DNA of 64,000 nt from Mermis nigrescens (lineage: Eukaryota; Nematoda; Enoplea; Mermithida; Mermithidae), in contig JAVLUZ010000738.1 of the NCBI GenBank assembly GCA_036768485.1, positions 310,001-374,000 on the forward strand. The letters are read 5' to 3'. Each line of letters opens with the position of its first letter. The first letter of the stretch is position 1. The position numbers and the translations under genes were made by a program. Below the pieces are notes generated by a model. It was not told where the DNA came from. It searched no databases and saw only the letters and a list, made by a program, of their open reading frames with translations. This document shows, piece after piece, positions 10,348 to 21,570 of this stretch.

Positions 10348-11415
10348 CTAGTACCCAGAGAAACGAATTATCCATGCACAAATTGTGGGGCGGCACTGAA
10401 GTTAGGACAGGACGCGGAGGAAAGAGATGGATGGCATTGGCATTGTTCAGAATTAATTACGCAAAATTAATTACGAAAAATAAGCAGAAGAGATGTATTT
10501 GTGGAAATCGCATGACATTCAGAAAGGGAACTTTTTTTGAACATTCGAAACTCTCAATATTTGAAATATTAGGATTTGTGCATTTCTGGACATTAGATGT
10601 GTCGTTAAAAGTGATCGGCCTGGAATCATCATTAACGCAGTGAACACTCGTGGATTAGTCGTCATTTTGCCGAGAGGTGTTATTATGCACTTTATTGGAG
10701 AGGCCAGAAAAGCTTGGCGGTCCAGGGCGAATAATTGAGATTGATGAATCGAAATTCGGGAAAAGGAAGTACTTTAAACGGCGCGCAGTGGATGGCCAAT
10801 GGGTTTTTGGAGGGTATGAGCAAGGGACTGGCCGAATATTTTTAGTGAGGGTGGAGGAACGATTGTCAGCAACACTGGTGCCTATAATTAATCAGTGGGT
10901 GGAGCCCGGAACAACAATTATAAGTGACTGCTGGCGGGCGTACGATTGCCTGGAGGAAGAAGGATATAATCACTTAAAGGTGAGAGATTAACAGTGTGTG
11001 TAGGCTAGATAAAAGTGAAAACCCCAAAAAAATTTGAACAAGGAATCTTTATAAAATTTGAGAAATTGTGACAAAATGGATAAGCATAACAAAATGTAAT
11101 ATGACGACAAATACGAAAAATGTAGGTACTAAAGGATGGAAAAAACAACAGTTGAGTACAGATATAATTTACGATGCTTATTGTTAGATAAGCGATAAGT
11201 AAATGGTATTAGTGGAGATGCGTATAGAAATACACAGGTAGGTACCTATACGTATGGTAAAGTAATGGGTGATGATGGTCGCAGAAGGTTAAAGATTTTG
11301 GCTTGAAAAGGTTTAAAAAAATTCTATTTTTAAAATTGACATTTTTTAGTGTTGTTAATTGCGCCCCTTCTGTTACCTACGCCTTAGGCTTAGGCTTAGT
11401 TATGTGCATTCATAT

Positions 11416-11536
11416 TTGTACCAGGGGATGGAGTAAGCTTATTTCAAAATGGGGCGAAAATTGCGGAGTGAGCGAAGCGAGCGCAGCAATTTTTGCCCCA
11501 TCTTTGATTTAGGCTTAGTCCATCCCCTGGTACCAA
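11416..11536. repeat. Foldback element in the Merlin intron
   Basis: Long near-perfect inverted repeat. The outer arms are TTGTACCAGGGGATGGA and its complement, and the inner arms are GGGGCGAAAATTGC and GCAATTTTTGCCCC. It can form a hairpin of about 120 nt. No ORF. Confidence 0.85.
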
Positions 11537-11945
11537 CATGGATCCGCAGGCAGTCCCAGCAATTTTGCCTCATTTCTGGAACTTTCTTGAGATATTAACA
11601 TTCAGTTGAAACGTGTTATCTAAAGGAATGATTTAATTTAGGTCAACCACAGCCTGACATTTAAAGACCTGGAAACAGGCGCACATACAAATGCGATTGA
11701 GTCGACCTGGCGGGCAGCAAAAGCAGTTTGCACGTCATCAGGACGGAAGAAGGCGCATATACCGGGCAATTTAGCAAAATATATGTACTTTAAACGATGC
11801 AGCAAAATGAAGATGGATTCGGCTATGGAATTCCTGAAATTAATGGCGCATTTGTACAATCCGCTAAACCCTACTGAACATGCACCACAAATGGAAGCAA
11901 CTGATGAAGAAGAGGAGGACGATGAGTGGGAATAAGGTGAGAAGC

Positions 11946-12114
11946 GTGTTTTTATGCCTTTTCAAGCAGTAATTGGCAATGTGGAAGTCGAAAACAGCGG
12001 TAAAACGTGATGTGAAAAAAAATTTTTTTGAAGATTTTTTTCACTCACATGGTTTTCCGCTGAGGTTTTCGACTTCTATGTTAAAGATTATTGCTTGAAA
12101 AGGCATAAAAACAT
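11946..12114. repeat. Foldback (palindromic) element after Merlin
   Basis: Arms GTTTTTATGCCTTTTCAAGC and TGCTTGAAAAGGCATAAAAAC flank inverted inner arms around GAAGTCGAAAAC and GTTTTCGACTTC. About 170 bp in all. It is probably a MITE, or the terminal part of the Merlin element. Confidence 0.8.
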
Positions 12115-12148
12115 GTTTTTTTTGAAAATTTGAGACTTTCCAGTAATC

Positions 12149-12505
12149 TCTACTCCGCCCAATCAAAATACTACTCGCTGCACAAATTGTTTCAAGCTAG
12201 TTGTTCCTCTTGTCCGTTCTAATTTACAAAAATTTGACTTGTTCTATAAGTATATCTCTGTTTGGAATCACCTACCTGATTTTGTAGTCTCTTCCCCTAA
12301 CTTAAATATATTCAAATCTAGATTAATTGATGTCGACTTATCCAAATTTATTAGAGGGCGGGCTTAAATCGTCATTTTCATAACTCGCTCATCGCCTTTT
12401 GCTGTACGCTTTTATTCTTTTGACCGTACGTTTTATTACTCTTTTACATCCTTTGTAATTGTCGCATTTCAGTAACAAATTATTTCATTCATTCATTCAT
12501 TCATA
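12149..12505 (+). mobile_element. 3' end of a Jockey/CR1/L2-type LINE
   Basis: The frame 12149-12367 encodes the C-terminal tail typical after reverse transcriptase in these LINEs: VRSNLQKFDLFYKYISVWN, HLPDFVVSSP and NIFKSRL, then a stop. About 110 bp of 3' untranslated sequence ends in an (ATTC)n tail near 12482-12504, the usual short-repeat tail of these families. The rest is 5'-truncated, as is typical. Confidence 0.85.
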
Positions 12506-12958
12506 TTTACCCTAGCTCACATTCGAAAATAATGTATCACTTCTTGAAATTCTAATAGTTAGGTACACTTTTGCCATACTAAAAGATTAAGTTCAAAAAT
12601 TAGAAAGGTTTTCACCAAAAATCGTCTGACAGTGACTTGTGTCTTGGACCCTGAGGGGGGGGTAAAAGTCCTCCCCCTTATGGGAATGTGTGATGTCTCA
12701 TTTATCACATCCCATACCTATTGCATGCAATCGCTACAGCAGCAGTAAGAGTAGCGAAGATTTAAATGATATAGTGTGCTAATAGCAGCGACGTGGACTT
12801 TATTGATGATTGAGACAATGAAACACTGGACTAAATTTGTTTCTTATAACATAAATAGTAATAAAACTTGATATGAAAAGGCGCACCTAACTTTGCGCTT
12901 GCCATTTACTACTGAATGGAGCAGTCGCTCATTATTTCTTTTCCTATGCCCACCCTAA
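12506..12958. other. Intergenic, nothing recognised
   Basis: AT-rich DNA with one short GC hairpin near 12650-12680 (GAGGGGGGGG paired with CCTCCCCC). No gene or repeat family was identified. Confidence 0.4.
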
Positions 12959-14489
12959 GGCCTGTTTTATACTTCACGCATTGCGCCAAACTTGCGAAAT
13001 ATCGCAGTCGCAGGATCGGGCAAAGCACGCAAATTCGATTTATACTATCACGCGAATAATTGTTTGCGCAAATTGCAGGATTGTCCGCGATACAATTTTT
13101 TGATTTATACTTCCTGTGAAGTTCGCATCGCATTCGCATAATAATTCAGCGCAGGCAAGAAATTTTGTTGTGCGATAAATCGCACTTCAGTTTATACTTC
13201 ATCATGTTCATCTCCACGAAAAATGTCAAAAATTACTAATTTTAGCAACAAGTTGACGTCCGATGCGAATTTGCAAAATTGGACTCGGAAGCGAATTCGC
13301 GTCCTTTTTTGCGCGGCATTTCTATTGAATTGTCAAATTTGACATGTACAATCGACGAGGGGCGACGTGCACGTGCGGCACATAATACACAAATTAATTG
13401 TTTGTTTGGTACATACTTGCTTTGCTTCTCATAATTTCTTATAGGTATACCTATGTGTTTCTTTCCTAATGGGGATAAATTCGTGCAAAAATTGTTTTTG
13501 CATGAAATACTATGAGAATGACCGACAATATTTAAATTAATGCCGAGAGAAATTTCAAGAAAATGTGGTGTTATTATTTTTGCAAGTTTACCATAAGGTT
13601 ATAGCGAGCCTTTCCTGTGGACCGATTGGAATAGCGTGAGTAGGTTTTCGTTTGATTTGATTTCCGACAAGCTGCAATAATTGATCAAATCTTTCTGGTG
13701 ACTTCCGGAAGTAATTAAAATACATTTCAGGGTCTTTTCTCCTCAATTCTGATACCAGATCATGATATTAAGTCTCTAGAGGCCGACTGATATTGACTGG
13801 TTGAACGTACCATCGCCGAATTCTCTGTTTAAATCTCGGATTCAGAACATAATAAGTAAGAGCAAAGTCAACAACCTCCTCGTCGTTCTCCATCTTTTTG
13901 CACTACTACTACTACTACTTCTACAGATATCGATTTAAAATTTCTTCATTTGTACCTACTTAAATCATTTATGTCACGCAACAATGCTTTGAATTTGTAA
14001 TGAGGTCAGGCGAGGACGAAAATGAGCAGAAATATACGCAAAAAAATTGTGCGATGATTCGCAAGATTCACAGAAAAAATCACACGATTTATTGCAGGAT
14101 AGTCGAGTTTGCGAGAAATTGCCGCAAGTATAAATTGAAGATGTGATGCGACGAATTTTGTTGATTATCGCACAATTTTTTGCAGGAAGTATAAACGGAC
14201 GGTGCAATGCATCAATTTGCACAATTTTTGCAGGATTTGCTATTTTTAAAAAAAGTCACGCCATCTAATCCTGCGACACGATCCTGCGTGAAGTATAAAT
14301 ACGGCTTAAATTGAAGACACGATGCGAGTGCGACGAATTTTGTTGATTATCGCACGATTTTTTGCAGGAAGTATAAACAGACGGCGCGGATGCGTCAATT
14401 CGCACGATTTTTGTAGGATGTGCTATTTTTAGAAAAAGTCACGCCATTTAATCCTACGACGCAATCCTGCGTGAAGTATAAATACGGCT
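12959..14489. mobile_element. PIF/Harbinger element, internally deleted
   Basis: Ends are GGCCTGTTTTATACTTCACGC and, inverted, AGCCGTATTTATACTTCACGC. They are flanked by TAA on both sides (12956-12958 and 14490-14492), the canonical 3-bp Harbinger duplication. The right end is present twice in tandem (about 14110-14310 and 14312-14489). A transposase fragment lies on the minus strand inside. The extra terminal copy and the short interior show it is defective. Confidence 0.85.
13588..13893 (-). pseudogene. Harbinger (HARBI1-like) transposase N-terminal fragment
   Basis: The ATG at 13893 opens a 101-codon frame. It contains RRWYVQPVN, then YHDLVSELRRKDPEMYFNYF, then SPERFDQLLQLVG and PQERLAITL. 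This is the usual N-terminal pattern of PIF/Harbinger DDE transposases, before the catalytic core. One in-frame TAA lies at 13770-13768, just before YHDLV. No DDE core follows, so only the first part of the gene survives in this internally deleted element. Confidence 0.85.
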
Positions 14490-14647
14490 TAAGTATGTGT
14501 CATGCAATAATATTTTCCTTGTCTGACCCCGGCCAGCCCCGGCCCCGGCTTGTGCCGTGGATTTTTTTCAGCACCGGTACCGCCCCGGCCAAGGCCAAAA
14601 ATGTTGCCCTGGCCAATCACTAGTTAGTTAGTTAATTGCAACAGAGT
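14490..14647. other. Short GC-rich interval
   Basis: GC-rich CCCCGGCC repeats at 14525-14610. No function was assigned. It ends at the duplication CAACAGAG that flanks T2. Confidence 0.4.
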
Positions 14648-15104
14648 GGCACTGGCTATTGGCACATCCATGCAAATAGCCCTTGGTTTGGTCGATTCAC
14701 ACAATCATCTACAGCGAACAGTCAAATGCTCTTGCTTGCAACTAAGAGTCAACATGCATACAAAAACAAAAAATGATAAAGTGACATTCATGTAACAATG
14801 TTTTACTGTTATTGTGTTCATTATTTAAATTATTTTAATCAATATCCTCTATTATCATTGTGTTCACTATTTTAATTATTTTAACCATCATTATTTACTT
14901 TATTGATAAGTCATTGCCTATTTTAAGGACAGTAAAAGTTGTTGGTTGCTTCACTTTCTGCGAAAAACTACAATATTTATGTGCACACCAAGATAGGTAC
15001 TGTAGATATCGTAGTACAGTAAATAGAGTTTTATCGTTTCATGTGCAGCAACGGAAAAGGTCAGTAAAATACCTACAAATGTAAACTTATACATACATAG
15101 GTAT

Positions 15105-16400
15105 TGTAAGAGGCTCACAAAACTAGGCAGACCCGAAGGTCCGCCACTCATCAGTGTTTGGTCAGCTTTCGCAGGCCGAACCAGCGCTCAAATGAAAATG
15201 AGGATCGGCTGAGTTTTATGCCCATCTGGAGCATAAACTCACGGGTTAAAACCTGACTGCAGCACTGTTGAAAAGGCAGTGTGCAATACCGATCGAGCAA
15301 CACCAAGAGAGCAACAGATGGGCTCTATTGATTGGTGAGCATGAGGCAACCAAGAGATCAACAGATGGGCTCTATTGATTGGTGCATAATGATGCAACTA
15401 TGTAAGAGAGCAACAGTTGGGCCTATTGATTAGTGCATAATGGCCTGGTGAGCGTGCTAGGCATACCACTATAGCCCTTCTTAGCTCGTCATCGGCATGA
15501 GCCTGTTGGGGTATTATCTTCCCGTCATAGGCGTTTGAACCGGAGTTCAAAAGGCGTGTAAGTATGACAGCAGTTACATACACTACCCTCCCGTTAAAGT
15601 AGGGGGCCCTTTGGGCGAGTGACCCGAAGGGATCTCAGTGGGACCTCCATTTGTAAGAGTCTCACAAAACTGGGCAGACCCGAAGGTCCGCCAGTGATCA
15701 GTGTTCGGTTGCTTTTGCGAGCCAAACCAGTGCTAAAAAAACGAGGATCGGCTGAGTTTTATGCCCACCTGGAGCATAAACTCACGGGTTAAAACCACAC
15801 CTGGGCGTGGGAGGGTTTGGGGGTATGCACCCCCCAGAAACCAAAATACCCCCCAGAAATCAAAATACCCCCCCAGAATTCAATTTTTGAAAAATTTTTC
15901 GTCTTTTTCACAATTTTTTGATGCCAATGGATAGTGCTTGATGAGAAACGTCGAAAAATTGTGTTTTTTATCGCCATACCACCATTTTTAAGGCCATTTT
16001 TTGACCTTCAAAAAAATCTTGCACCCCTCCCCCAGAATTTCCTTGCTGCCCACATATGGTTAAAACCCGACTGCAGCACTGTTGAAAAGGCAGTGTGCAA
16101 TACCAATCGAGCAACACCAAGAGAGCAACAGATAGGCTCTATCGATTGGTGAGCATGAGGCAACCAAGAGAGCAAGAGATAGGCTCTATCAATTGGTGCA
16201 TAATGATGCAACTAAGAGAGCAACAGATGGGCTCTATCGATTAGTGCATAATGGCCTGGTGAGCATGCTAGGCATACTGCTATAGCCCATCTTAGCTCGT
16301 CATCGGCATGAGCCTGTTGGGGTATTATCTTCCCGTCATAAGCGTTTGAACCGGAGTTCAAAAGGCGTGTAACTACTGGCAGCAGTTAGAGTATGTAGGT
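15105..16400. repeat. Two tandem copies of a ~546-bp repeat
   Basis: Copy starts are marked by TCACAAAACTAGGCAGACCC (15115) and TCACAAAACTGGGCAGACCC (15661). Inside each are three ~46-bp subrepeats around GAGCAACAGATGGGCTCTAT, and each ends CGTTTGAACCGGAGTTCAAA. The second copy carries a MITE. A partial third copy lies at 21217-21460. No ORF or known RNA was recognised. Confidence 0.8.
15796..16058 (-). mobile_element. hAT-like MITE copy 2, duplication GTTAAAAC
   Basis: Starts CACACCTGGGC, ends GCCCACATATG. GTTAAAAC flanks both sides (15788-15795 and 16059-16066). The first 546-bp repeat copy, at 15244-15251, shows the same site empty. Confidence 0.93.
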
Positions 16401-16512
16401 ATGTTTGTTTACATACAGTCTGTTTCCTTCATCAAGAGCTTTTTCAGTAGGTAAATGTTTTTGGAGGCTAACAGTAACTCCTTCTTATTTACTGTTGGTC
16501 GTTCGTTAGACC

Positions 16513-17591
16513 TGTAAATACAAGGGGTCCATATCTACTACAGTGATATGGACACGGACCTGTATTTGCCTTTGGGAGTTACTTAGGTACCTATGTTGCT
16601 CTCAGCGCTAGCACAAGCGCGTTTTGCAGCTCTAAACCCAATGGCCCTTAATGACTTACGGCTTCAATTCCCTTGGCCCTAATGTTGCTGACCGCTTCTT
16701 GTCGGGAGTCTCAGGAGCTACATACACCCTATTTCCTAGGTTTGAGTACCTACCTATTCCCGGAATGCTCGCGAGGGCAGTTGACCTGTCTCAACCCAAG
16801 TCTCAAGTTGATTAATTAACTTGTTTTCTGACCACTGAGGGATTTCGAAAGGTTTTGGTTCCTAAATTGTGTAGCACTCCGAATTTTGAATTCAAAAACA
16901 GCGGGATCTCAACTGAACAGTCATCATACAAGATTAAATAAGATTTTAGCTATTTTTAGGGTTGAGGAAACGATAAGAGATTTTCCAAAAATAAATTGAA
17001 GATAAGACTAAACATTGTTTACCTTCCCAAGTTCAGTCGGAATAAAATATAATATTAATTTCGTCACGGCCCGGCCTCCCCTCGATATATGTGATCACTG
17101 GGAAAATATTTTTCAAATTTTAATAACGCTAGTTAACAACGGCACGGCTGCAAGCCGGTGCAAAGAAAATAAGACAAAAAGCGCTCCAACACGGTAACGC
17201 GACTCGGCTGAACTCACTACTCTACACATGAATAATTACACTACATGCGTCTAGTCATCATCGAAAACAAATTAAACACACACTGAATTAACTTTTTACC
17301 AAGTCATAAGATCAACATATTTACAGCGGTTATTCAAATAAGTAATTTACTGATCTTAATGTATACATATGTAACTCTGATTTACCAGACATGTACCTAA
17401 TGAATTTTGAAATGAAAGTTAGGAATAAAATGATAACTGAAGGCATAACCTCGAGCTAGCGCATCACCTAGGATGGTTACTCGACTAGTTATGATATTCC
17501 ATAATGATGTAAAGTCGTAATCGATTGGCTTCTGCTATGGTAATCATCAACTGTTCCATAATGTTCGTAAGGTGTAACTGTCATAGTAACA
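16513..17591 (-). mobile_element. Solo LTR of the Gypsy family
   Basis: Begins TGTAAATACA and ends AGTAACA, colinear with the Gypsy LTRs. Flanked by GACC and GAGC (one change). The element copy at 47953 shows the uninterrupted site GTTAGAGCCC. It contains an extra palindrome around GATATGGAC near 16530-16560. Confidence 0.85.
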
Positions 17592-17752
17592 GAGCTCATT
17601 GAAGCTGCATAGCCAAGGAGGGTTTTTTGATAAATTTTTTTGCGCTTTCCAACAGATCAGTCAACTTGCTTGCAGAGAAAAGTCGCGCATTCAGCTTATC
17701 TTAAGTTGACACTAACACAATAGACTAATATTCTAAGAAGCACCGCGAACTA

Positions 17753-17815
17753 CCGCATAGCTGAGTGGTAAAACGTCTGCTTGACGTCAAAGCAACCCGG
17801 GTTCGATTCCAGCCC
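17753..17815 (+). other. tRNA-like module with A and B boxes
   Basis: The A box TAGCTGAGTGGTAAAACG and B box GGGTTCGATTCC match RNA polymerase III internal promoter consensus at tRNA-like spacing. The acceptor and T stems do not pair well, so this looks like a tRNA-derived relic and not a working tRNA. The same module occurs at 7012-7076, 18784-18848, 20968-21026 (minus) and 48695-48762. Confidence 0.65.
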
Positions 17816-18183
17816 AGCTTTTAATTTAGCACACTTATTGTAGTATGTCCCGGTCTGTTTAAATGCCTGAGTTGAATTTAAATAGATGGTCCAGTGCATT
17901 AAAAAATGGAAACATACCAGCCGCTTGCTCTCACTGAGCTTATCTGTCGAATTACAATAAATGATCTTCTTTCACTTACTGTAGTTTTCAAAAAAATTTA
18001 CTGAAAAAGCTGGAATAAATGAAATAGGATAGGTACCTAAATACATCAATATGCAATTCGAATTTAGTAGGTATCGGCTTATATACATATGCGTGGGTTT
18101 CCATTGCTAGACTACGTGCAGCTTGAATGGGTACGTACAGTAGGTATTTATAGTCTGGTTCACTTATGTACAGTAGCCGACAC

Positions 18184-18446
18184 CATATGTGGGCAGCAAG
18201 AAAATTCTGGGGCTGCAAGATTTTTCAAAAGTCAAAAATTGCCTTAAAAATGGTGGTATGGCGAAAAAACACCATTTTTCGACGTTTCTCATTGAGCACA
18301 ATCCATGGGCATCAAAAAATTTTGAGAAAACGGAAAAAAAAATTTCAAAAATTGAATTCTGTGGGGGTATTTTGATTTCTGGGGGGTATTTTGGTTTCTC
18401 GGGGGGGGGGCGGTGCATATCCCCACACCCCTTACGCACAGGTGTG
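18184..18446 (+). mobile_element. hAT-like MITE copy 3
   Basis: Starts CATATGTGGGC, ends CACAGGTGTG. Flanked by GCCGACAC and GCCGAGAC (one difference). Confidence 0.92.
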
Positions 18447-18523
18447 GCCGAGACACTCAGTTTAGTCTAAGGTAGGCTAAGCTGGTCCTTCCTCACTTTA
18501 CAGTACTTAGTTTAAGCTTATAG

Positions 18524-19066
18524 TCTGTTTCGTTTATCCGAGAGCTTTTTCAGCAAATCTTTTCTGAGGCTACAGTTACTCAATTTTCCCTCACTTGCTG
18601 TAGGTCATTTAGAAATCACTGTAACTACATAGGACGGAGGGGTTTCTCAATGAAATTTCTTAAGGGCATAATTTATTCTCGTATTCTACAGATCATGCAA
18701 CATACAGATGACATTCTCGCATTCAGCTTGTCATAAATAGACCTTTAAAAGCAAAAGACTAGCATTTTAAACGTCGCTGAAAACTTCCGCTTAGCATAGT
18801 GGTAGAACGTCTGATTGTCGCTGAAGCAACACGGGTTCGACTCCTGCAGCAAAATTTTTATCCAGTGCACTGTATATGTTACAGCACTGTTTGTATGCTT
18901 GAATTAAATCTATGTAGACGATTTAGTGCATTAAAAATGAAAGAATGGCAGCCGCTCGCTCCCACTCACCTTTTCTGTCAAGTTACAGTAAATCACCTAG
19001 TTAGGCATACTGTAGTCTTAAAAAAATTCACTGAAGGAAATCTCGAATCAATGAAACAGACTATAG
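18524..19066 (+). mobile_element. Small TIR element with tRNA-like module (S4), uninterrupted
   Basis: The most complete copy of the family. It has GTCTGTTTCGTTTATCCGAG at the left and ATGAAACAGAC at the right. The tRNA-like module at 18784-18848 has an A box CATAGTGGTAGAACG and a B box GGGTTCGACTCC. Its length (~540 bp) serves as reference for the split copies. Confidence 0.75.
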
Positions 19067-20750
19067 CTTACGGGTCGGGTTCTTCCCCTGCACTTTACAC
19101 ATATGTAGGCTCAAATAGTAGGTTTGCAGTCCCTAACTATTTTAGTATGCTAATTCAACGTAGCTCAGGTTAACTTTTCATTATTAGTGTACTAATGCAT
19201 TGGTATACCAGTTTGCGCCGCCCCACCGCCTTCATGATGCATATGTATATATTTAAACAATTTTCATTGACATTGAGCTGGCAAGAAGTTATGATAATTA
19301 AGATCAATGCTATAATCGCAACCTGTGTCGGCTACTGTACTTAAGTGTACCAGACTAAAAATACCTGCATACTGTAGATACCTATTCAAGCTGCCCATGC
19401 ATATTGTAGAGATCGCTCTACACCCTGTATTGCCGCGTTGGTTCAACGCAAAATTCCGTTTGTTTTGTGCTACGTTGTACCTAAATACCTATGAATGTTT
19501 GACCCAGATGTTGAATTCCGTGCTTAATTTCCATTCGCACGTGTGCAACAACTTAGCGCAACGCTATAGTGTGTCGCCTGGGACCACCTTCCCTCCAAAA
19601 ATGATCATATTTTTATTTCCTTTCCCATACATATTTTCAATAAAAATCCAGGATAGGAAAATAGGCACTCGGGCTTAATGCGACTTGATTACGAATCAAT
19701 ATGTGTGCTATCATATCTTACATGTACTTAAAGTCATGCGTGTGTGTCTCATATTTGTGCCTATTCCGTTTGTACATTCTTTGCCGTAAGCTTTGCCGAT
19801 AGGCCCTATTTTTATTCTCGTAGATGCATTCCGCGTTTCTTTGTCCGCGTTGATAAGCCTCTTTTTTTGTATCCTTTAAAGCTGCATGCGAGCGCAGGTT
19901 TGAGGATCATTCTGGCACTTTAAGAGTTTTCATTTTACATTGAGCTTCTGAGCCTCGCTGTGCGTTGTTTTTCTTTTCCGTGCGACGCTCTTTTTCTGCA
20001 CATAGTTTTCCTTAGTTTTACCCTGCGTGGCTGCAGGAAATCTCGTCATATTTTTTGTCGTGTATTAGGCTCGTTTCTTTGGCCCTTACGCATTTTGTTT
20101 CACTATTTGTGTGCGCCAATTTGGCATTTAGTTGTATGCCTTTGGCGGATTACGTGCCCTCTGTAATTACATAGTTTGTTTTACCTGATTAGCATAACAT
20201 GACAGTCGGCAGCATGCATCTTCATGCTGTCGCGTTTTTCATTGCTTCACAATTTTCTGTCCAAAAATATTGTAAAGACTAATTATTTAATTAACGATGA
20301 TTGGGCTCAGTTCGAATTTCCGTGCTGTTGAATTCTGTCCTTGTGCTACACTACATTAGGAACCTTCAATATTTTCAAGCACCGGAATTTGGTCCAAAAA
20401 CAAGTTAAATAATAAACTCGCTTGAGCCCTCAATTAGGTTTCCGGGAACTTACATTATTCAGGTACTTAATCTCAACAGGGGTTAAGTAAGTAAGTTTCA
20501 CTAGGTGCGTGCGTAGAGGGGCCGGGCTATCTTGATAGGCCGGGTCACTTACCCCCAAGTCGCCGGTTGGTGATCAACCCCCTAAAAAGGGCAATCACCC
20601 CCTGTGCGAGCAGCAGTAAGCTTAAGTCTCTGGGCATAAGTAGACTCGTAAACGTAGTTTGAGTCTACATATACAATATGTACATAGATTTGTATAAGTA
20701 AGTCCATACCTACTAAATTCGAATTGCATATTTATGTATGTGTACCTATA
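19067..20750. other. Repeat flank and unassigned DNA
   Basis: 19067-19370 repeats the sequence seen at 6396-6650. From 19400 to 20650 I recognise no coding region. A GC-rich block with CCGGGC hairpins lies at 20520-20610. Confidence 0.4.
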
Positions 20751-20752
20751 CT

Positions 20753-21216
20753 GTTTCATTTATTCCAGGTTTTTCAGTAAATTTTCTGAAAGGTACAGTA
20801 AGTTTAGGAAGATTATTTACTGTAATCCGACAAATAACCTCAGTGAGGGCGAGCGACTGGTATGTACATATATTTCCATTTTTAATAGGTACATGAGACC
20901 GTCTATATAAATTTAACTCAGGCACAATTCTGGACAAGTGCGCTAAATTAAAAGCTAGGGCTGGAAAGGAACCCGGATTGCTTTGACGTCAAGCAGACGT
21001 TTCACCACTCAGCTATGCGGGAGTTTGTGGCACTTCTTAAAATATTACTCTATTGCATTAGTGTCAACTTAAGATAAGCTGAATGCGCGACTTTTGTCTG
21101 CAAGCAAGTTGACTGATCTGTTGAGAGACGAGAATAAATTATAATGCAAAAAATTTTATTGAAAAACCTTTTGGCTATGCAGCTTCAATGAGATCTAACA
21201 AACGACCTACAGTGAA
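20753..21216 (-). mobile_element. Small TIR element with tRNA-like module (S5), truncated
   Basis: Starts with TGTTTCATTTATTCC. The tRNA-like module is on the minus strand at 20968-21026 (B box complement GGAACCCGGATTGC, A box complement CCACTCAGCTATGC). The far end is replaced by a partial 546-bp repeat from 21217. Confidence 0.7.
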
Positions 21217-21460
21217 TAATCGATTGGTGAGCATGATGTAACCAAGAGTGCAACAGATGGGCTCTATCAATTGGTGCATTATGATGCAACTAAGAGAGGA
21301 ACAGATGGGCTCTATCGATAGTGCATAATGGCCTGGTGAGCGTGCTAGGCATATGCTATAGTCCGTCTTAGCTTGTCATCGGCATGAATGAAGCCTGTTG
21401 GGGTATTACCTTCCCGTCATAGGCGTTTGAACCGGAGTTCAGATGGCGTGTATCTACTGA
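21217..21460. repeat. Partial third copy of the 546-bp repeat
   Basis: Shares GATTGGTGAGCATGA, GGGCTCTATC and GGCGTTTGAACCGGAGTTCA with 15105-16400. Confidence 0.8.
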
Positions 21461-21570
21461 CAGTAGTTACATATGTATAAGTTTACATTTGTAGGTATTT
21501 TATTGACGTTTTCCGTTGCTGCACATGAATTGATAAAACTCGGTTTACTGTAACAAGATACCTACAGTAC

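Larger units (their letters stand above)
9238..11935 (+). pseudogene. Merlin-superfamily (IS1016-like) transposase, interrupted
   Basis: The reading frame starts at ATG 9238 (MGQTFIQLYE...), is interrupted by a solo LTR at 9320-10347, and resumes with the zinc motif CTNCGAALKL. A frameshift between 10450 and 10490 leads into the second zinc pair (RCICGNRMTFRKGTFFE). Two in-frame stops follow at 10641 (TGA) and 10656 (TAG), both where Trp is plausible. The DDE core follows: IEIDESKFGKRKYFKRR (first Asp) and IISDCWRAYD (second Asp). A 662-bp intron at 10980-11641 (GTGAGA...TTTAG) separates the last exon at 11642, with VNHSLTF and NAIESTWRAAK (the Glu). The gene ends in an acidic tail at 11935. 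The family match is strong, and the gene is dead. Confidence 0.9.
16428..18022 (+). mobile_element. Small TIR element with tRNA-like module (S3), split by a solo LTR
   Basis: The left end is AGTCTGTTTCCTTCATC...GAGCTTTTTCAG. The right end is TTTACTGAAAAAGC...AATAAATGAAATAG. The LTR interrupts the left half at 16513-17591. The tRNA-like module is at 17753-17815. Confidence 0.75.

Noticed and set aside
9238..11935. Bacterial IS1595/IS1016 contamination
   Set aside because: The gene has an intron with normal splice sites and a eukaryotic solo LTR inside, so it is a eukaryotic Merlin element.
15105..16400. CRISPR-like array because of regularly repeated 20-mers
   Set aside because: Eukaryotic context, repeats are part of a 546-bp duplicated unit, and the spacers are themselves repeated.
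17753..17815. Functional tRNA gene
   Set aside because: A and B boxes fit, but the T stem and acceptor stem do not pair, and the same module recurs in repeats with different anticodon loops.
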